Below, in pieces: positions 27,007 through 35,233 of a stretch of 64,000 nucleotides of DNA (position 1 is the stretch's first letter; each line of letters opens with the position of its first letter). The stretch is from positions 1-64,000 of the forward strand of contig NZ_JAGGKI010000011.1 of assembly GCF_017873605.1 (NCBI RefSeq), written 5' to 3'. The translations under genes were made by a program, and so were the position numbers. Under the pieces are notes generated by a model. It was given only the letters and a program-made list of their open reading frames with translations. It ran no database searches and was not told where the DNA came from. The stretch comes from Paenibacillus lactis (GTDB taxonomy: Bacteria > Bacillota > Bacilli > Paenibacillales > Paenibacillaceae).

Positions 27007-27630
27007 ATGGGATCAAGCACGGAACATTGCAATTTTGCCCCGCTGAAGCACAAGCTTGAGGAGCAGCTCGTCGAGATCGAACAGCAGATCCGGCAGATCA
27101 TCGAGAAGCTGGATCAGGATCAAACCTGCCTGCTCAATGATCTGGATCTCGTCAGATCCAAATTCCTGGAGGCTGAAGCTCTTTCCTCCACCTATTATTT
27201 GAACTGTTTCCTCTATCCTTTTACGAAAAAATACAAAGAAATTGCGACCTCGATCTATCATTTAAGCCAGAAGAAGATGGGCGCGCTGATCGTGATTCAA
27301 CGAGAAGATGTGCTGGAGCCTTTTATCACCCCAGGAATTCCGTTGTCTGCCGAAATCACGAGCCCGCTGCTCGAGTCCATCTTCATTCAAGGCAGCCCGC
27401 TTCATGACGGGGCCGTCCTTGTTCGGCAGGATATGATTCTCTCGGCAGCCAATGTATTGCCGCTAACTGGCCGTACCTACGGAGAACGGAAGCTGGGCAC
27501 CCGGCATCGGGCGGCCATCGGTTTGACTGAATTGTGCGACGCCCTCGTGCTGGTCGTCTCGGAGGAAACCGGCAAAACCTCTTTTTGCATGCAGGGAACG
27601 TTGTATCCATTGTCGATTCCTATCCCCTAA
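27007..27630 (+). CDS. cdaS: Diadenylate cyclase, CdaS type
   Basis: Makes cyclic di-AMP from two ATP. The 207-residue protein has the DAC (DisA_N) domain at about 85-200 with both signature motifs, DGA at 134-136 (PLHDGAVL) and RHR at 166-168 (GTRHRAAIGLTE). The preceding 80 residues are two or three charged helices, as in CdaS, where they inhibit activity. There are no membrane helices (unlike CdaA) and no helix-hairpin-helix domain (unlike DisA). In Bacillus CdaS acts in the forespore and germination. AAGGAGGG precedes ATG 27007. It is a single gene divergent from cysJI. Confidence 0.92.
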   Translation: MGSSTEHCNFAPLKHKLEEQLVEIEQQIRQIIEKLDQDQTCLLNDLDLVRSKFLEAEALSSTYYLNCFLYPFTKKYKEIATSIYHLSQKKMGALIVIQREDVLEPFITPGIPLSAEITSPLLESIFIQGSPLHDGAVLVRQDMILSAANVLPLTGRTYGERKLGTRHRAAIGLTELCDALVLVVSEETGKTSFCMQGTLYPLSIPIP

Positions 27631-27658
27631 TCATGAACCTAGTTTCCGCAAACGCAAA

Positions 27659-27716
27659 AAACCGCCCTTTGACGGAATGGAAGCGAAGAGCGACCATTTC
27701 TCAAAGGAACGGTTTC
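27659..27716. terminator. Terminator between convergent cdaS and bshB2
   Basis: AAACCG and CTTTGA on the left pair with TCAAAG and CGGTTT (27701-27715) on the right, with a longer loop. A-rich and T-containing flanks lie on both sides. It sits between the two stop codons. Confidence 0.55.
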
Positions 27717-27732
27717 GATCACCAATACTTGC

Positions 27733-28389
27733 TTAAGCGAATGTATATGTCCAGAAGCGCTCGGTCCCGAAGCGCTGCTCGATTTCCTTCGTCTTCAGCT
27801 GCTTCTTGCCAAGCAGCTCCGCTGCCTGGAACTGCGAGCGATGAGCCTGGATCGAGTTCATCTTCTGCACAATAAACATGGATACGTCATGAATAACGTC
27901 CGGCTTGCCGAGCTCCTCCTCACAATTCTTGGAGAATGCCAGACAGTGTACGGCCGGTCTCTCTTCCGCCGGCATCCGCTGAATGGTACGTGTTACGGCT
28001 GCGCCGGTTGCATCATGGTCCGGGTGTACGCTGTAACCGGGATAGAACGTGAAGACAAGCGAAGGCTTGATTTCCTCTAGCAAGGATGCAATCACTCCAT
28101 CCAGCTTATCTTGATCCTCGAACTCGATCGTTTTATCATGGAAGCCCATCAGCCGCAAATCCTGGATACCGATGGCCTTGCAGGATTCCTCCAGCTCGGC
28201 TTTACGAATGCTCGGCAATGTAATGCGGTTGGCGAACGGCGGAATGCCCATATTGCGGCCCATCTCCCCGAGTGTCAGACAAGCGTAGGTCACATGCGCG
28301 CCTTCAACGATATATTTAGCCAGCGTCCCGGATAAGCCGAACGCTTCATCATCCGGATGCGGCAGGATTACCAGTATGTTTTGCCCCAT
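27733..28389 (-). CDS. bshB2: Bacillithiol deacetylase, PIG-L family
   Basis: Predicted to remove the acetyl group from N-acetylglucosaminyl-malate, the second step of bacillithiol synthesis. About 218 residues. The zinc motif is HPDDE near residue 12 (LVILPHPDDEAFGLSG), with a later HPDHDATG supplying the third ligand. The sequence follows B. subtilis YojG (BshB2) along its length. ATG 28389 has GAGGAG upstream. The frame is open further but overlaps yojF. It is 22 bp after yojF in the same operon as in B. subtilis. It could instead act on bacillithiol conjugates. Confidence 0.93.
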   Translation of the reverse strand: MGQNILVILPHPDDEAFGLSGTLAKYIVEGAHVTYACLTLGEMGRNMGIPPFANRITLPSIRKAELEESCKAIGIQDLRLMGFHDKTIEFEDQDKLDGVIASLLEEIKPSLVFTFYPGYSVHPDHDATGAAVTRTIQRMPAEERPAVHCLAFSKNCEEELGKPDVIHDVSMFIVQKMNSIQAHRSQFQAAELLGKKQLKTKEIEQRFGTERFWTYTFA

Positions 28390-28411
28390 TCTCCTCAACT
28401 CCTCTCTGTAT

Positions 28412-28756
28412 TTAAAAAGGCTCCCGACTAAGCTGCAGTGCGACGACCAGCTTCCCTTGACTGTCATGGCCGGCCATGATCAGCCGCTCCGTATCGGATT
28501 GCTCGAAATGCGTAAGCCCTTCGGTGTAAACCCAGCCATGGCTCATCTTCAATCCGACCCGGTAAGGGCCGTTCCCCGATATAGAGCCGTGCTCGTACCG
28601 GATCAGTGCATTCGTGATGAAATTCGCTGCAGGATGCTTCGAGCTGTCATAATGAGCCGCATAAGCACCTGTCGTCATTTCAAGATGAATATATAAATCC
28701 TGATTCTTCAATGTATCGATCATTCGCTGTACTTCAGCCGGATTTATGAGTTCCAT
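28412..28756 (-). CDS. yojF: YojF family protein (DUF1806)
   Basis: A 114-residue protein of the DUF1806 family, recognised by NPAEVQRMIDTLKNQDLYIHLEMTTG and the C-terminal LVVALQLSREPF. Its biochemical role is not known. It is the usual upstream partner of bshB2 in Bacillus, which points to bacillithiol metabolism. No signal peptide or membrane segment is seen. Confidence 0.9.
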   Translation of the reverse strand: MELINPAEVQRMIDTLKNQDLYIHLEMTTGAYAAHYDSSKHPAANFITNALIRYEHGSISGNGPYRVGLKMSHGWVYTEGLTHFEQSDTERLIMAGHDSQGKLVVALQLSREPF

Positions 28757-29063
28757 AGTTCCCTCCTGTATTCAATAGATCGTCTCAAATCTCGTAAGGC
28801 GTATGGTCCATTCTACCATATTCCTGCACGGGGGCGAAACAAGCAAGCTGTGATACAGTCACTGCGGTCGCGCTTAAACTCAGGCATATTGGCTTTCCGC
28901 TCTTGCAATGCCTGATGCCCCTCATTTAAGTATCATGATTCGCGGCGTGATTGTCAACGAACCACCGTTCAGCGATACTGCTCTTAGCGGTGATGACGCC
29001 CTTCAATCATGGAGAATAGATAATGGGTACAATCATTTCAAATAGCAAATCCTCCTTAACAGC
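28757..29063. other. Gene-free stretch upstream of yojF
   Basis: About 307 bp holding the yojF promoter at its left end and the 3' side of the AraC gene at its right end. A loose hairpin (CAGGCAT with ATGCCTG, 28881-28914) is the only structure seen. No coding frame is supported. Confidence 0.4.
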
Positions 29064-29858
29064 CTACCGGATGGCCAGAGGCACCTTCTTCAAGAAATGG
29101 TCCATGAGCAGCGGCAGCGAGATCAGAATCGGCGGATCATCCAATCTAGGAACGTGCAAGGTTACTTCTAACGGCGGAACCTTGGTATAAGGTGTCACGA
29201 CAATCGGCTCCCTGGAACGGGTGCGCAGCGTTGTAGATTGGGTAAGAAGAACGTCCACAGGTTGCATGCCCCATGGAACGGAGGTTGCCATCAAGTAATA
29301 CGTTCCGGGTTTAACATCCGTGAATCTGAAGGGACCCAGCGATGGCAGGAGCGTGCCGTACAGCGGAAGGCCTTCGGGTATGGGCTTTGCGAATAATCCG
29401 ATCAGAATAACACCCTGAAACGGGGCATGAGCATGTACCGTGCCTTCAATGGTTGCGTTGGGATTTAACACAGGCATCGATTGCCGCCAGTTGCTCAGCT
29501 TTTGAAGCGCTAACAAACGCTCGTTCACCTCATCCCTGGAATTGCGAAAATTCGACGGAGATACCCCTACCCTTTCGGTAAAGCGGGTTGTAAAGGTGCC
29601 CAGGCTTTGTTGTCCGATCTCAAGCGCGATATCCCGGATGCTCAGATGTGTATGCAGCAGCAAATCCTTGGCCTTCTCAAGTCGGAGTGAGGATACATAA
29701 TACAAAGGAGGAAGTCCGATGCGCTCCTTGAAGATCCGGGAGAAGTGATATGGGCTGTATCCAATGTAGTTGGCTAATAATGACAATGGTAACGGCTCGT
29801 AAATGTTCTTATGTATGTATGCGATGACTTCATCTATCTCGGCGTAACGCTCATTCAT
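29064..29858 (-). CDS. AraC-type regulator with C-terminal beta-sandwich domain
   Basis: About 264 residues in an inverted layout. The AraC DNA-binding domain comes first (LSLLANYIGYSPYHFSRIFKE at about 22-42, then IRDIALEIGQQSLGTFTTRFTE). It is followed from about residue 130 by a beta-rich domain (ATIEGTVHAHAPFQGVILIGLF, then FRFTDVKPGTYYLMATSV) that resembles carboxypeptidase-regulatory or transthyretin-like sandwiches. Such domains usually bind sugars or proteins outside cells, so its presence in a regulator is unusual. Start ATG 29858 is chosen for the AGGAAGGTG before it; an upstream start at 29915 is possible. No partner gene is adjacent. Confidence 0.78.
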   Translation of the reverse strand: MNERYAEIDEVIAYIHKNIYEPLPLSLLANYIGYSPYHFSRIFKERIGLPPLYYVSSLRLEKAKDLLLHTHLSIRDIALEIGQQSLGTFTTRFTERVGVSPSNFRNSRDEVNERLLALQKLSNWRQSMPVLNPNATIEGTVHAHAPFQGVILIGLFAKPIPEGLPLYGTLLPSLGPFRFTDVKPGTYYLMATSVPWGMQPVDVLLTQSTTLRTRSREPIVVTPYTKVPPLEVTLHVPRLDDPPILISLPLLMDHFLKKVPLAIR

Positions 29859-30082
29859 GAACGGCTGCACCTTCCTATTGATCAAGTTATGGGATATACA
29901 AAATGGTTCTTTCAATTACCCAACAGAACAATCGTTCGCATATGCTGAATGATACCATATTCATGCATATAATGGAAGAACTCCGTCAGATATTTCTTGT
30001 CCATATGAAGTGCCGAAAACCATGACGAAATGATCATTTACGAGATGTATGACCCGATTCACCCAAAGCCCAATGCAACAAA

Positions 30083-30107
30083 AAAGCCGCGCCTATGGCG
30101 CGGCTTT
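30083..30107 (-). terminator. Terminator of the Gfo/Idh/MocA operon
   Basis: A perfect 11-bp stem (30083-30093 with 30097-30107) with a 3-base loop. It ends in a T-run on the minus strand, 9 bp beyond the dehydrogenase stop. Confidence 0.85.
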
Positions 30108-30115
30108 CACTCATT

Positions 30116-31204
30116 CTAATCCAAATCCGGAATCTGGATTTCCACTTCTTTTTTGCTCTGGGAGGAGCGCAGAATCCCGTCCAGAATCGCCTGGTTGCGC
30201 AGAACCTGCTCCCCTGGAATCGGTGCGGGACCGCCTTCGCGGACCGCCCGGACGAAATCCTTGATTTTCTCCTCAAACACGTTAATCTGGTGGTTGATCA
30301 GCGGAATCGGACTTTCCGTATGATGCCCCTGGATGTCATGGAATACCGAGATCGAGCCTACTCTTCCGTCCCATACGCCGCTCCAAGGTCCCGTACCGGC
30401 CGGCGTAATCTTCATCCCCGCATCGGTTCCAAGGAACATAGTAGCGCCCAGCGTATCCATATGCATCGCCCAGGATGTCTTGAAGTTCAGGACTAGGTCC
30501 CCTTCGAAGCGCACCATAGCAACCCCGAAATCCTCGACGTCAAACGATCCGGCCTCCGCATGGTATTTCGGATTCGTGCCGAAATGATTGGATGTATACG
30601 CCGATACGGTCAGCGGCTTCGGATATCCCATGGCATTCAATGCCATATCCAACGAGTAGCAGCCGATATCGGCCATCGCTCCCGCACCCGCAATTTCCTG
30701 GCGGATAAACGTGCCGCCCGGCATGCCGCGCCGGCGTCCGCCGCCCGTCTCCACATAGTAAACCTTGCCAAGCTCCCCGTTCTGGATCAGATCCCGGATG
30801 ATCCCCATATTCGGGTCATACCGCGGCTGGAAGCCAACGTTCAGCATATTGCCCGTCCGCTTCGAGGTCTGTACCATCTCAATGGCTTCATCTAGCGTAA
30901 CGGACATCGGCTTCTCCAGCATGACATGTTTACCAGCGGTAAGCGCGTCGATCGTCGTGCGGTAATGCGCGACATTCGGTGTGCAGATGCTCACGCCGTC
31001 AAGCTCCAGATCCAGAAGTCTGCGGTGATCATCGAAACCGATCGCGCCTTGCAGCCCCCATCGCTCGATGAACTGATCCGCTCTGCCCGGCAGAATGTCC
31101 GCCACGGCTACAATCTGGACATCTTCAATTTGTTTATAATATTTGGCATGCTCTCCGGCGATCCCGCCGCTTCCGATGATGCCGATTCGAATGGTTTTCC
31201 CCAT
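30116..31204 (-). CDS. Gfo/Idh/MocA-family dehydrogenase (first)
   Basis: A 362-residue NAD(P)-dependent oxidoreductase of sugars or inositols. The N-terminal Rossmann loop is IGIIGSGGIAGEHAKYY and the family motif EKPMSV at about 97 carries the catalytic lysine. The C-terminal alpha/beta domain has AGAGAMADIGCYSLDMAL, with the usual D and H/Y positions. AGGGGG precedes ATG 31204. It follows the AraC gene by 14 bp and is third in a Gfo-AraC-Gfo operon. The substrate is not predictable. Confidence 0.9.
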   Translation of the reverse strand: MGKTIRIGIIGSGGIAGEHAKYYKQIEDVQIVAVADILPGRADQFIERWGLQGAIGFDDHRRLLDLELDGVSICTPNVAHYRTTIDALTAGKHVMLEKPMSVTLDEAIEMVQTSKRTGNMLNVGFQPRYDPNMGIIRDLIQNGELGKVYYVETGGGRRRGMPGGTFIRQEIAGAGAMADIGCYSLDMALNAMGYPKPLTVSAYTSNHFGTNPKYHAEAGSFDVEDFGVAMVRFEGDLVLNFKTSWAMHMDTLGATMFLGTDAGMKITPAGTGPWSGVWDGRVGSISVFHDIQGHHTESPIPLINHQINVFEEKIKDFVRAVREGGPAPIPGEQVLRNQAILDGILRSSQSKKEVEIQIPDLD

Positions 31205-31218
31205 GTCTGATGTTCCCC

Positions 31219-32169
31219 CTACGATTTCACTTTCATCGTTCTATAAGTTGAAGGCGTGAAGCCATAACGTTTGCGGAAGACCGTATGCAGATAGCTTCCG
31301 CTGGAGAATCCTTCGTGCAATGCAATTTTGTCGATCGACCAATCCGTATCGAGCAGCCTCCTGCACACGGACTCAAGCCGGACATCCTCAAGGATTTCAC
31401 TGAAGGAGCGCCCGTCCGCCTGATCCTTGAATATTCGCTGCAGCTGCCTTGAACTGATATGCAGCTTCTCCGCAACATCATCCAGCACAACCTCGCCCGC
31501 CGAATTGGCATAAATATATTCCATGGCCAGCTGATAGCGGTACGCCTTCATGTCTCTTGACGGCAGCTCCGCCTCCGTCGGTTTCGAGGCATAAGCTCTT
31601 ACCGTTCGGATCAGAATCTGAATAATGCAGTGCTTGATGGTCGTATAAAGCCCTGGATATTTCTCCTGGGAGGCTTGATACGCCTCCAGAAAATACGGCA
31701 TGGCCCGATGGATATCCATCGTCGGCTTCAGCGGCAGCTCCTTCAGCTTCTCCATGCAGTCTTCCGCTTCAGCGATCTCCCACGGATCCGCAGCCGGCAG
31801 CGACCGATTCTCCTTATGCAATTCCTGCTCATCCACTTGCGTAATATCCACGTGAAGACAAAGCTCATCCATCGGCTCCACCGGGTCCGCTTCCTGATAA
31901 TGCAGCACGTTTGGCCCTGTTAGATAGAACATTCCTTCTCGGAGCGAATAGGGCGTTTCTTCCATGATCACGGTTCCTTTACCGCGAGGAATGAAATGGA
32001 ATTCAAATTCGGCGTGCTTGTGGAAGGAAACGATCTTCCCCGGCGGGAACGTCGTCAGATGAAAACGCAGAACCCGGATTTCATACCGGCCCCAATAAAT
32101 TTTCAAATCCAGCCGCTCCAAGGCATCCTGTCGTTCCTTCATGCTTTCATATGGAAAATGGGTGCTCAT
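31219..32169 (-). CDS. AraC-family regulator inside a dehydrogenase operon
   Basis: A 316-residue regulator. The cupin-like sensing domain (FPPGKIVSFHKHAEFEFHFIPRGKGTV) is followed by a C-terminal AraC domain from about 215: VLDDVAEKLHISSRQLQRIFKDQ, then IDKIALHEGFSSGSYLHTVFRKRYG. It lies 27 bp after one Gfo/Idh/MocA gene and 14 bp before another, all on one strand. It probably controls this operon in response to the sugar that the dehydrogenases oxidise. The ribosome site (AAGGTGAG) is rather far from ATG 32169. Confidence 0.9.
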   Translation of the reverse strand: MSTHFPYESMKERQDALERLDLKIYWGRYEIRVLRFHLTTFPPGKIVSFHKHAEFEFHFIPRGKGTVIMEETPYSLREGMFYLTGPNVLHYQEADPVEPMDELCLHVDITQVDEQELHKENRSLPAADPWEIAEAEDCMEKLKELPLKPTMDIHRAMPYFLEAYQASQEKYPGLYTTIKHCIIQILIRTVRAYASKPTEAELPSRDMKAYRYQLAMEYIYANSAGEVVLDDVAEKLHISSRQLQRIFKDQADGRSFSEILEDVRLESVCRRLLDTDWSIDKIALHEGFSSGSYLHTVFRKRYGFTPSTYRTMKVKS

Positions 32170-32196
32170 TGCAGGAAACTCACCTTACCCTTACGC

Positions 32197-33198
32197 TTAC
32201 GCCTGCAGTTCATCCAATCGGACGGCGCGGCGTTCCTTCGCAGCGCGGTTGGAAGCCTCCATCAGCTTGGTCAGTTCTACGGCGTATTCGATGTTCTCGT
32301 CAGCATTTGTGCCGGTCTTAATATGTGTAACCCACTGTTCAAAAGCACTTTCGCGATTCGCAGGTACCGGAAGCTCTACCCAGCCTTCGCTATACTCCTC
32401 CTTCTTCGAGGAACGAATGAGCAATTTGCTATCCGGTGTGCCATACAGAATCGTACCGTCCGTACCATGAATTTCAATGGTGAATGGCGAGTAATTGTTC
32501 ACGAATCCGGCCTCTACGATGCCCACGGCGCCCGATTCGGTCGACAAAGTGGCCACCGCATTATCTTCGACTTCCTTGCCCGTTACGTAACCGAAATTCG
32601 CCTGCACATCGACCGGCGCTTCACCAAGGAACAGCCGCGTCAAATACATCGGGTGGCAACCCAGATCAATCAGCGCACCGCCATGGCATTCGGACAGACT
32701 GAAGAAATGCTCGGGCAGCCAGCCTGCGGTCGCGCCGTTATGCGACAAACGCACCCGTACCAGCGTCACCTTACCAAGCAAGCCCTCCTCAAGAATTTTT
32801 CGGATCGCAAGCGTATAGCCATCGTTTAGTCTTGGCAGCGATACGGTCAGCTTCACGCCATGCTCCTTCACTGCCTCTAGAATTTCATTCACTTCGTGAA
32901 GCGTTGACGCAATGACCTTTTCCGTAAAAATATGCTTGCCGGCCTTCGCCGCCTTCACCATAACGTCACGGTGCATGGATGTCGGTGCATCCACAATAAC
33001 GCCATCGATATCTTCGCGTGCCAGCATTTCATCCAATGATTCATAGAACGGAACGCCCTGCTGCTCTGCGGCTTTGCGGCCGCGTTCCGGATTTTCGTCC
33101 CAGACCGCAGCAATTTCCGTGCCCGGATGCTCCTGGGCTTGTTTCGTATAGTCCCAAGCGTGAACATGCCAATAACTGATTTTTCCGATTCTGATCAT
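32197..33198 (-). CDS. Gfo/Idh/MocA-family dehydrogenase (second)
   Basis: About 333 residues. The N-terminal dinucleotide-binding segment starts MIRIGKISYWHVHAWDYTKQA and lacks the classical GxGxxG loop, seen in a subgroup of the family. The catalytic-lysine motif appears as FTEKVIAS and the C-terminal domain as CHGGALIDLGCHPMYLTRLFLG. ATG 33198 is supported by GGGGTGA. The frame stays open to 33249 without a ribosome site. It is first in the operon with the AraC gene and the other dehydrogenase, and may act with it in successive oxidation and reduction steps. Confidence 0.88.
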   Translation of the reverse strand: MIRIGKISYWHVHAWDYTKQAQEHPGTEIAAVWDENPERGRKAAEQQGVPFYESLDEMLAREDIDGVIVDAPTSMHRDVMVKAAKAGKHIFTEKVIASTLHEVNEILEAVKEHGVKLTVSLPRLNDGYTLAIRKILEEGLLGKVTLVRVRLSHNGATAGWLPEHFFSLSECHGGALIDLGCHPMYLTRLFLGEAPVDVQANFGYVTGKEVEDNAVATLSTESGAVGIVEAGFVNNYSPFTIEIHGTDGTILYGTPDSKLLIRSSKKEEYSEGWVELPVPANRESAFEQWVTHIKTGTNADENIEYAVELTKLMEASNRAAKERRAVRLDELQA

Positions 33199-33314
33199 GA
33201 TCGTCACCCCAGTATTAAATATTAAGACATCATGCACTAAATCTATCACAGGAAAATCCGGATTTACAGTGTAATATTACGACAATCAAGTTAGATATCA
33301 CGACATGCATGAAT

Positions 33315-33338
33315 AAAAAACTCCGTCTCAAACGGAGC
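33315..33338 (-). terminator. Terminator of yfiT
   Basis: CTCCGT (33321-33326) pairs with ACGGAG (33332-33337). On the minus strand a run of six T follows. It lies about 16 bp beyond the yfiT stop. Confidence 0.75.
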
Positions 33339-33353
33339 CATCCGGGAATTTCC

Positions 33354-33878
33354 TTATATGGCTAATCGCTCGCGCAGGGATGTAATGTGGGCCGTATGAT
33401 GCTTCCCGTGCCATGCATACATGCCGGTTGCATAATCCAGGCTCATGGTTTTTTGGGATTCGGGATGATAGAAGGTTCGATCGAAATCGCTCGGGTTCAT
33501 GGCGTTTAGCACAGCCGTCCAGCGGGCATGCAGTCCTTCGATTAATGAAAGGGATACTTGAACATTGACAAGGGTCGCGTCCTGCATCATCGCCCACTTC
33601 TGCTCATCGTAGGGCTTAATCGTCGGATTGTCCTCCGTCAGCGCCAGCTTAAAACGGATGTAACTGTTCATATGACTATCGGCAAGATGGTGCACAACCT
33701 GTCTGATGGACCAGCCACCTTCGCGATATGGAAGGCCTAGCTGATCCTCGCTTAAACCTTGCACGGCGGCCGAGAGCATTGAAGGCAGCTTCTCAATATC
33801 GCTTATCCAACTCTCCCGCTGCTCTGCTGTAGCGGTTCCTTCCCAAGCAAAAGGCCCGATCGGGTATCTCAAGTCCAT
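33354..33878 (-). CDS. yfiT: YfiT/BstA-type bacillithiol S-transferase, DinB superfamily
   Basis: A 174-residue four-helix protein that follows B. subtilis YfiT closely: LRYPIGPF start, YREGGWSIRQVVHHLADSHMNSYIRFK, and the end region WHGKHHTAHITSL. The metal-binding histidines are those in VHHLADSH and GKHHTAH. Members of this family conjugate bacillithiol to toxic molecules, or act as metal-dependent hydrolases. AGGAGTG precedes ATG 33878. It is a single gene with its own terminator. Together with yojF-bshB2 it shows that the host uses bacillithiol. Confidence 0.9.
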   Translation of the reverse strand: MDLRYPIGPFAWEGTATAEQRESWISDIEKLPSMLSAAVQGLSEDQLGLPYREGGWSIRQVVHHLADSHMNSYIRFKLALTEDNPTIKPYDEQKWAMMQDATLVNVQVSLSLIEGLHARWTAVLNAMNPSDFDRTFYHPESQKTMSLDYATGMYAWHGKHHTAHITSLRERLAI

Positions 33879-34095
33879 GGTCTCTCACTCCTGTTCAATA
33901 TTTAATGTTGCATGGTTGCTCTTTCAGTCGAGGCACATGTGGATTGCCTAGTTGTACGAGATATCGTACAACTCTGATCGAAGTCTACCGTTTTACAAAT
34001 TCGTTCATATCGTTTCAATCTCCTCCCATCAAAAAATGGAACGAAACGAAATCAAAGAACGCTGCCTTTGGACCCAACCGCATCGCTTTAAATGT

Positions 34096-34126
34096 AAAGC
34101 CCCTGGTACCAGAACCAGGGGCTTTT
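34096..34126 (-). terminator. Terminator of the aldo/keto reductase
   Basis: A perfect 12-bp stem, 34096-34107 with 34114-34125, and a 6-base loop. It lies 15 bp beyond the reductase stop on the minus strand. T-runs flank both sides. Confidence 0.8.
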
Positions 34127-34139
34127 CCGAAATATCGAA

Positions 34140-35120
34140 TTACATGGAGCGGAGAATATCGTCGATTTCCTTCATTTGCGATTCAGACAGTGGCCCTTGT
34201 CCGATCGCGCCTGTCAAATCTTCCACCTGGCTAGTCGTCTTGAATCCCGGGATCGGTATGGCCGCCGGGCTGCGCCCCCAAATCCAAGCAAGCGCCCCTT
34301 GGACCAAGGTGCGGCCTCCGCTCGTTAAAATTTCCCTTATGGCCTCCAGCTTGGACAGGAAGGACGGTACCGCCTTCCCTTCATGGAAATAAGTCACCCA
34401 CTCATGACCGCTTCCTCTTACATCTGAGATCGGAAGCTTGGAGTCAGCCGTAAACTTTCCGCTTAACAGCCCCATGGCCAGCGGCGAGTTATTGATGCTC
34501 GCAAGCCCGTAGCGTTCACAAACCGAGATCATCTCCGGGTCGTCCCTTAGCACGTTCAACGGATGCTGAATAGCAGCGGCCACGGATTGCCGAGCGAAAC
34601 CCTCCGCTTGCGCGGCATCCCAGGTGCTCCAGCCGTAGCTGCGGATCAAGCCCTCTTGCTGCAGCCCATTCAACGTATCGGTGACCGATTCCAATTCCTC
34701 TGTGCTCAAAGAGCCGACGTGTATCTGGTAAAGATCAATATAATCGGTCCCGAGCCGTCTCAGGGACCGCTGGCATGCATCCCGAACGTATGCAGGGGAG
34801 ACGTCGTGTCTTGAATACACTTCTTTGGTTGCCTCGTTGTTGGTGAAACCAAACTTTGTAGCGAGGACGGCCTCCTGACGCCTTCCCTTCACGGCACGCC
34901 CCAGCACTTCCTCACTATGTCCCGTGCCGTAAGCGTCCGCTGTATCAAAGAAGGTTACCCCTCTTTCCATCGCCGCGTGAATAGCCTTTATCGATTCTTG
35001 ATCATCGACCTGCCCCCATCCATCCGGAAGACCATCCAGCGTAAAATGTCCCCCGATCGCCCAGCAGCCTAAACCGAGCGGGCTTACGGGAATGCCCGAT
35101 CTGCCTAAAGTGTGATTCAT
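34140..35120 (-). CDS. Aldo/keto reductase
   Basis: About 326 residues of an NADPH-dependent carbonyl reductase with a TIM-barrel fold. Start MNHTLGRSGIPVSPLGLGCWAIGG is typical. The catalytic D and Y occur in FFDTADAYGTGHSEE, the lysine in ATKFGF, and the fourth residue in YIDLYQIHVGS. The cofactor loop is near the C-terminus (GRSPAAIPIPGFKTTSQVEDL). ATG 35120 lies about nine bases after GGGAGG, while the ATG two codons earlier is too near. It is divergent from a MocR-type regulator that may control it. Confidence 0.92.
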   Translation of the reverse strand: MNHTLGRSGIPVSPLGLGCWAIGGHFTLDGLPDGWGQVDDQESIKAIHAAMERGVTFFDTADAYGTGHSEEVLGRAVKGRRQEAVLATKFGFTNNEATKEVYSRHDVSPAYVRDACQRSLRRLGTDYIDLYQIHVGSLSTEELESVTDTLNGLQQEGLIRSYGWSTWDAAQAEGFARQSVAAAIQHPLNVLRDDPEMISVCERYGLASINNSPLAMGLLSGKFTADSKLPISDVRGSGHEWVTYFHEGKAVPSFLSKLEAIREILTSGGRTLVQGALAWIWGRSPAAIPIPGFKTTSQVEDLTGAIGQGPLSESQMKEIDDILRSM

Positions 35121-35233
35121 GCACATTTTCCTCCCTTTTCGGATTGGTATGGCTTCATTATAATAAGGAAAATGGTTGATCATTAGATCCAATTCGGATG
35201 TATTTGGAGGAACCAATAAGGAGCTGAATCACA

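Noticed and set aside
28881..28914. Hairpin CAGGCAT/ATGCCTG as a possible terminator or riboswitch
   Set aside because: It has a 20-base loop and no T-run, and does not match a riboswitch class I know.
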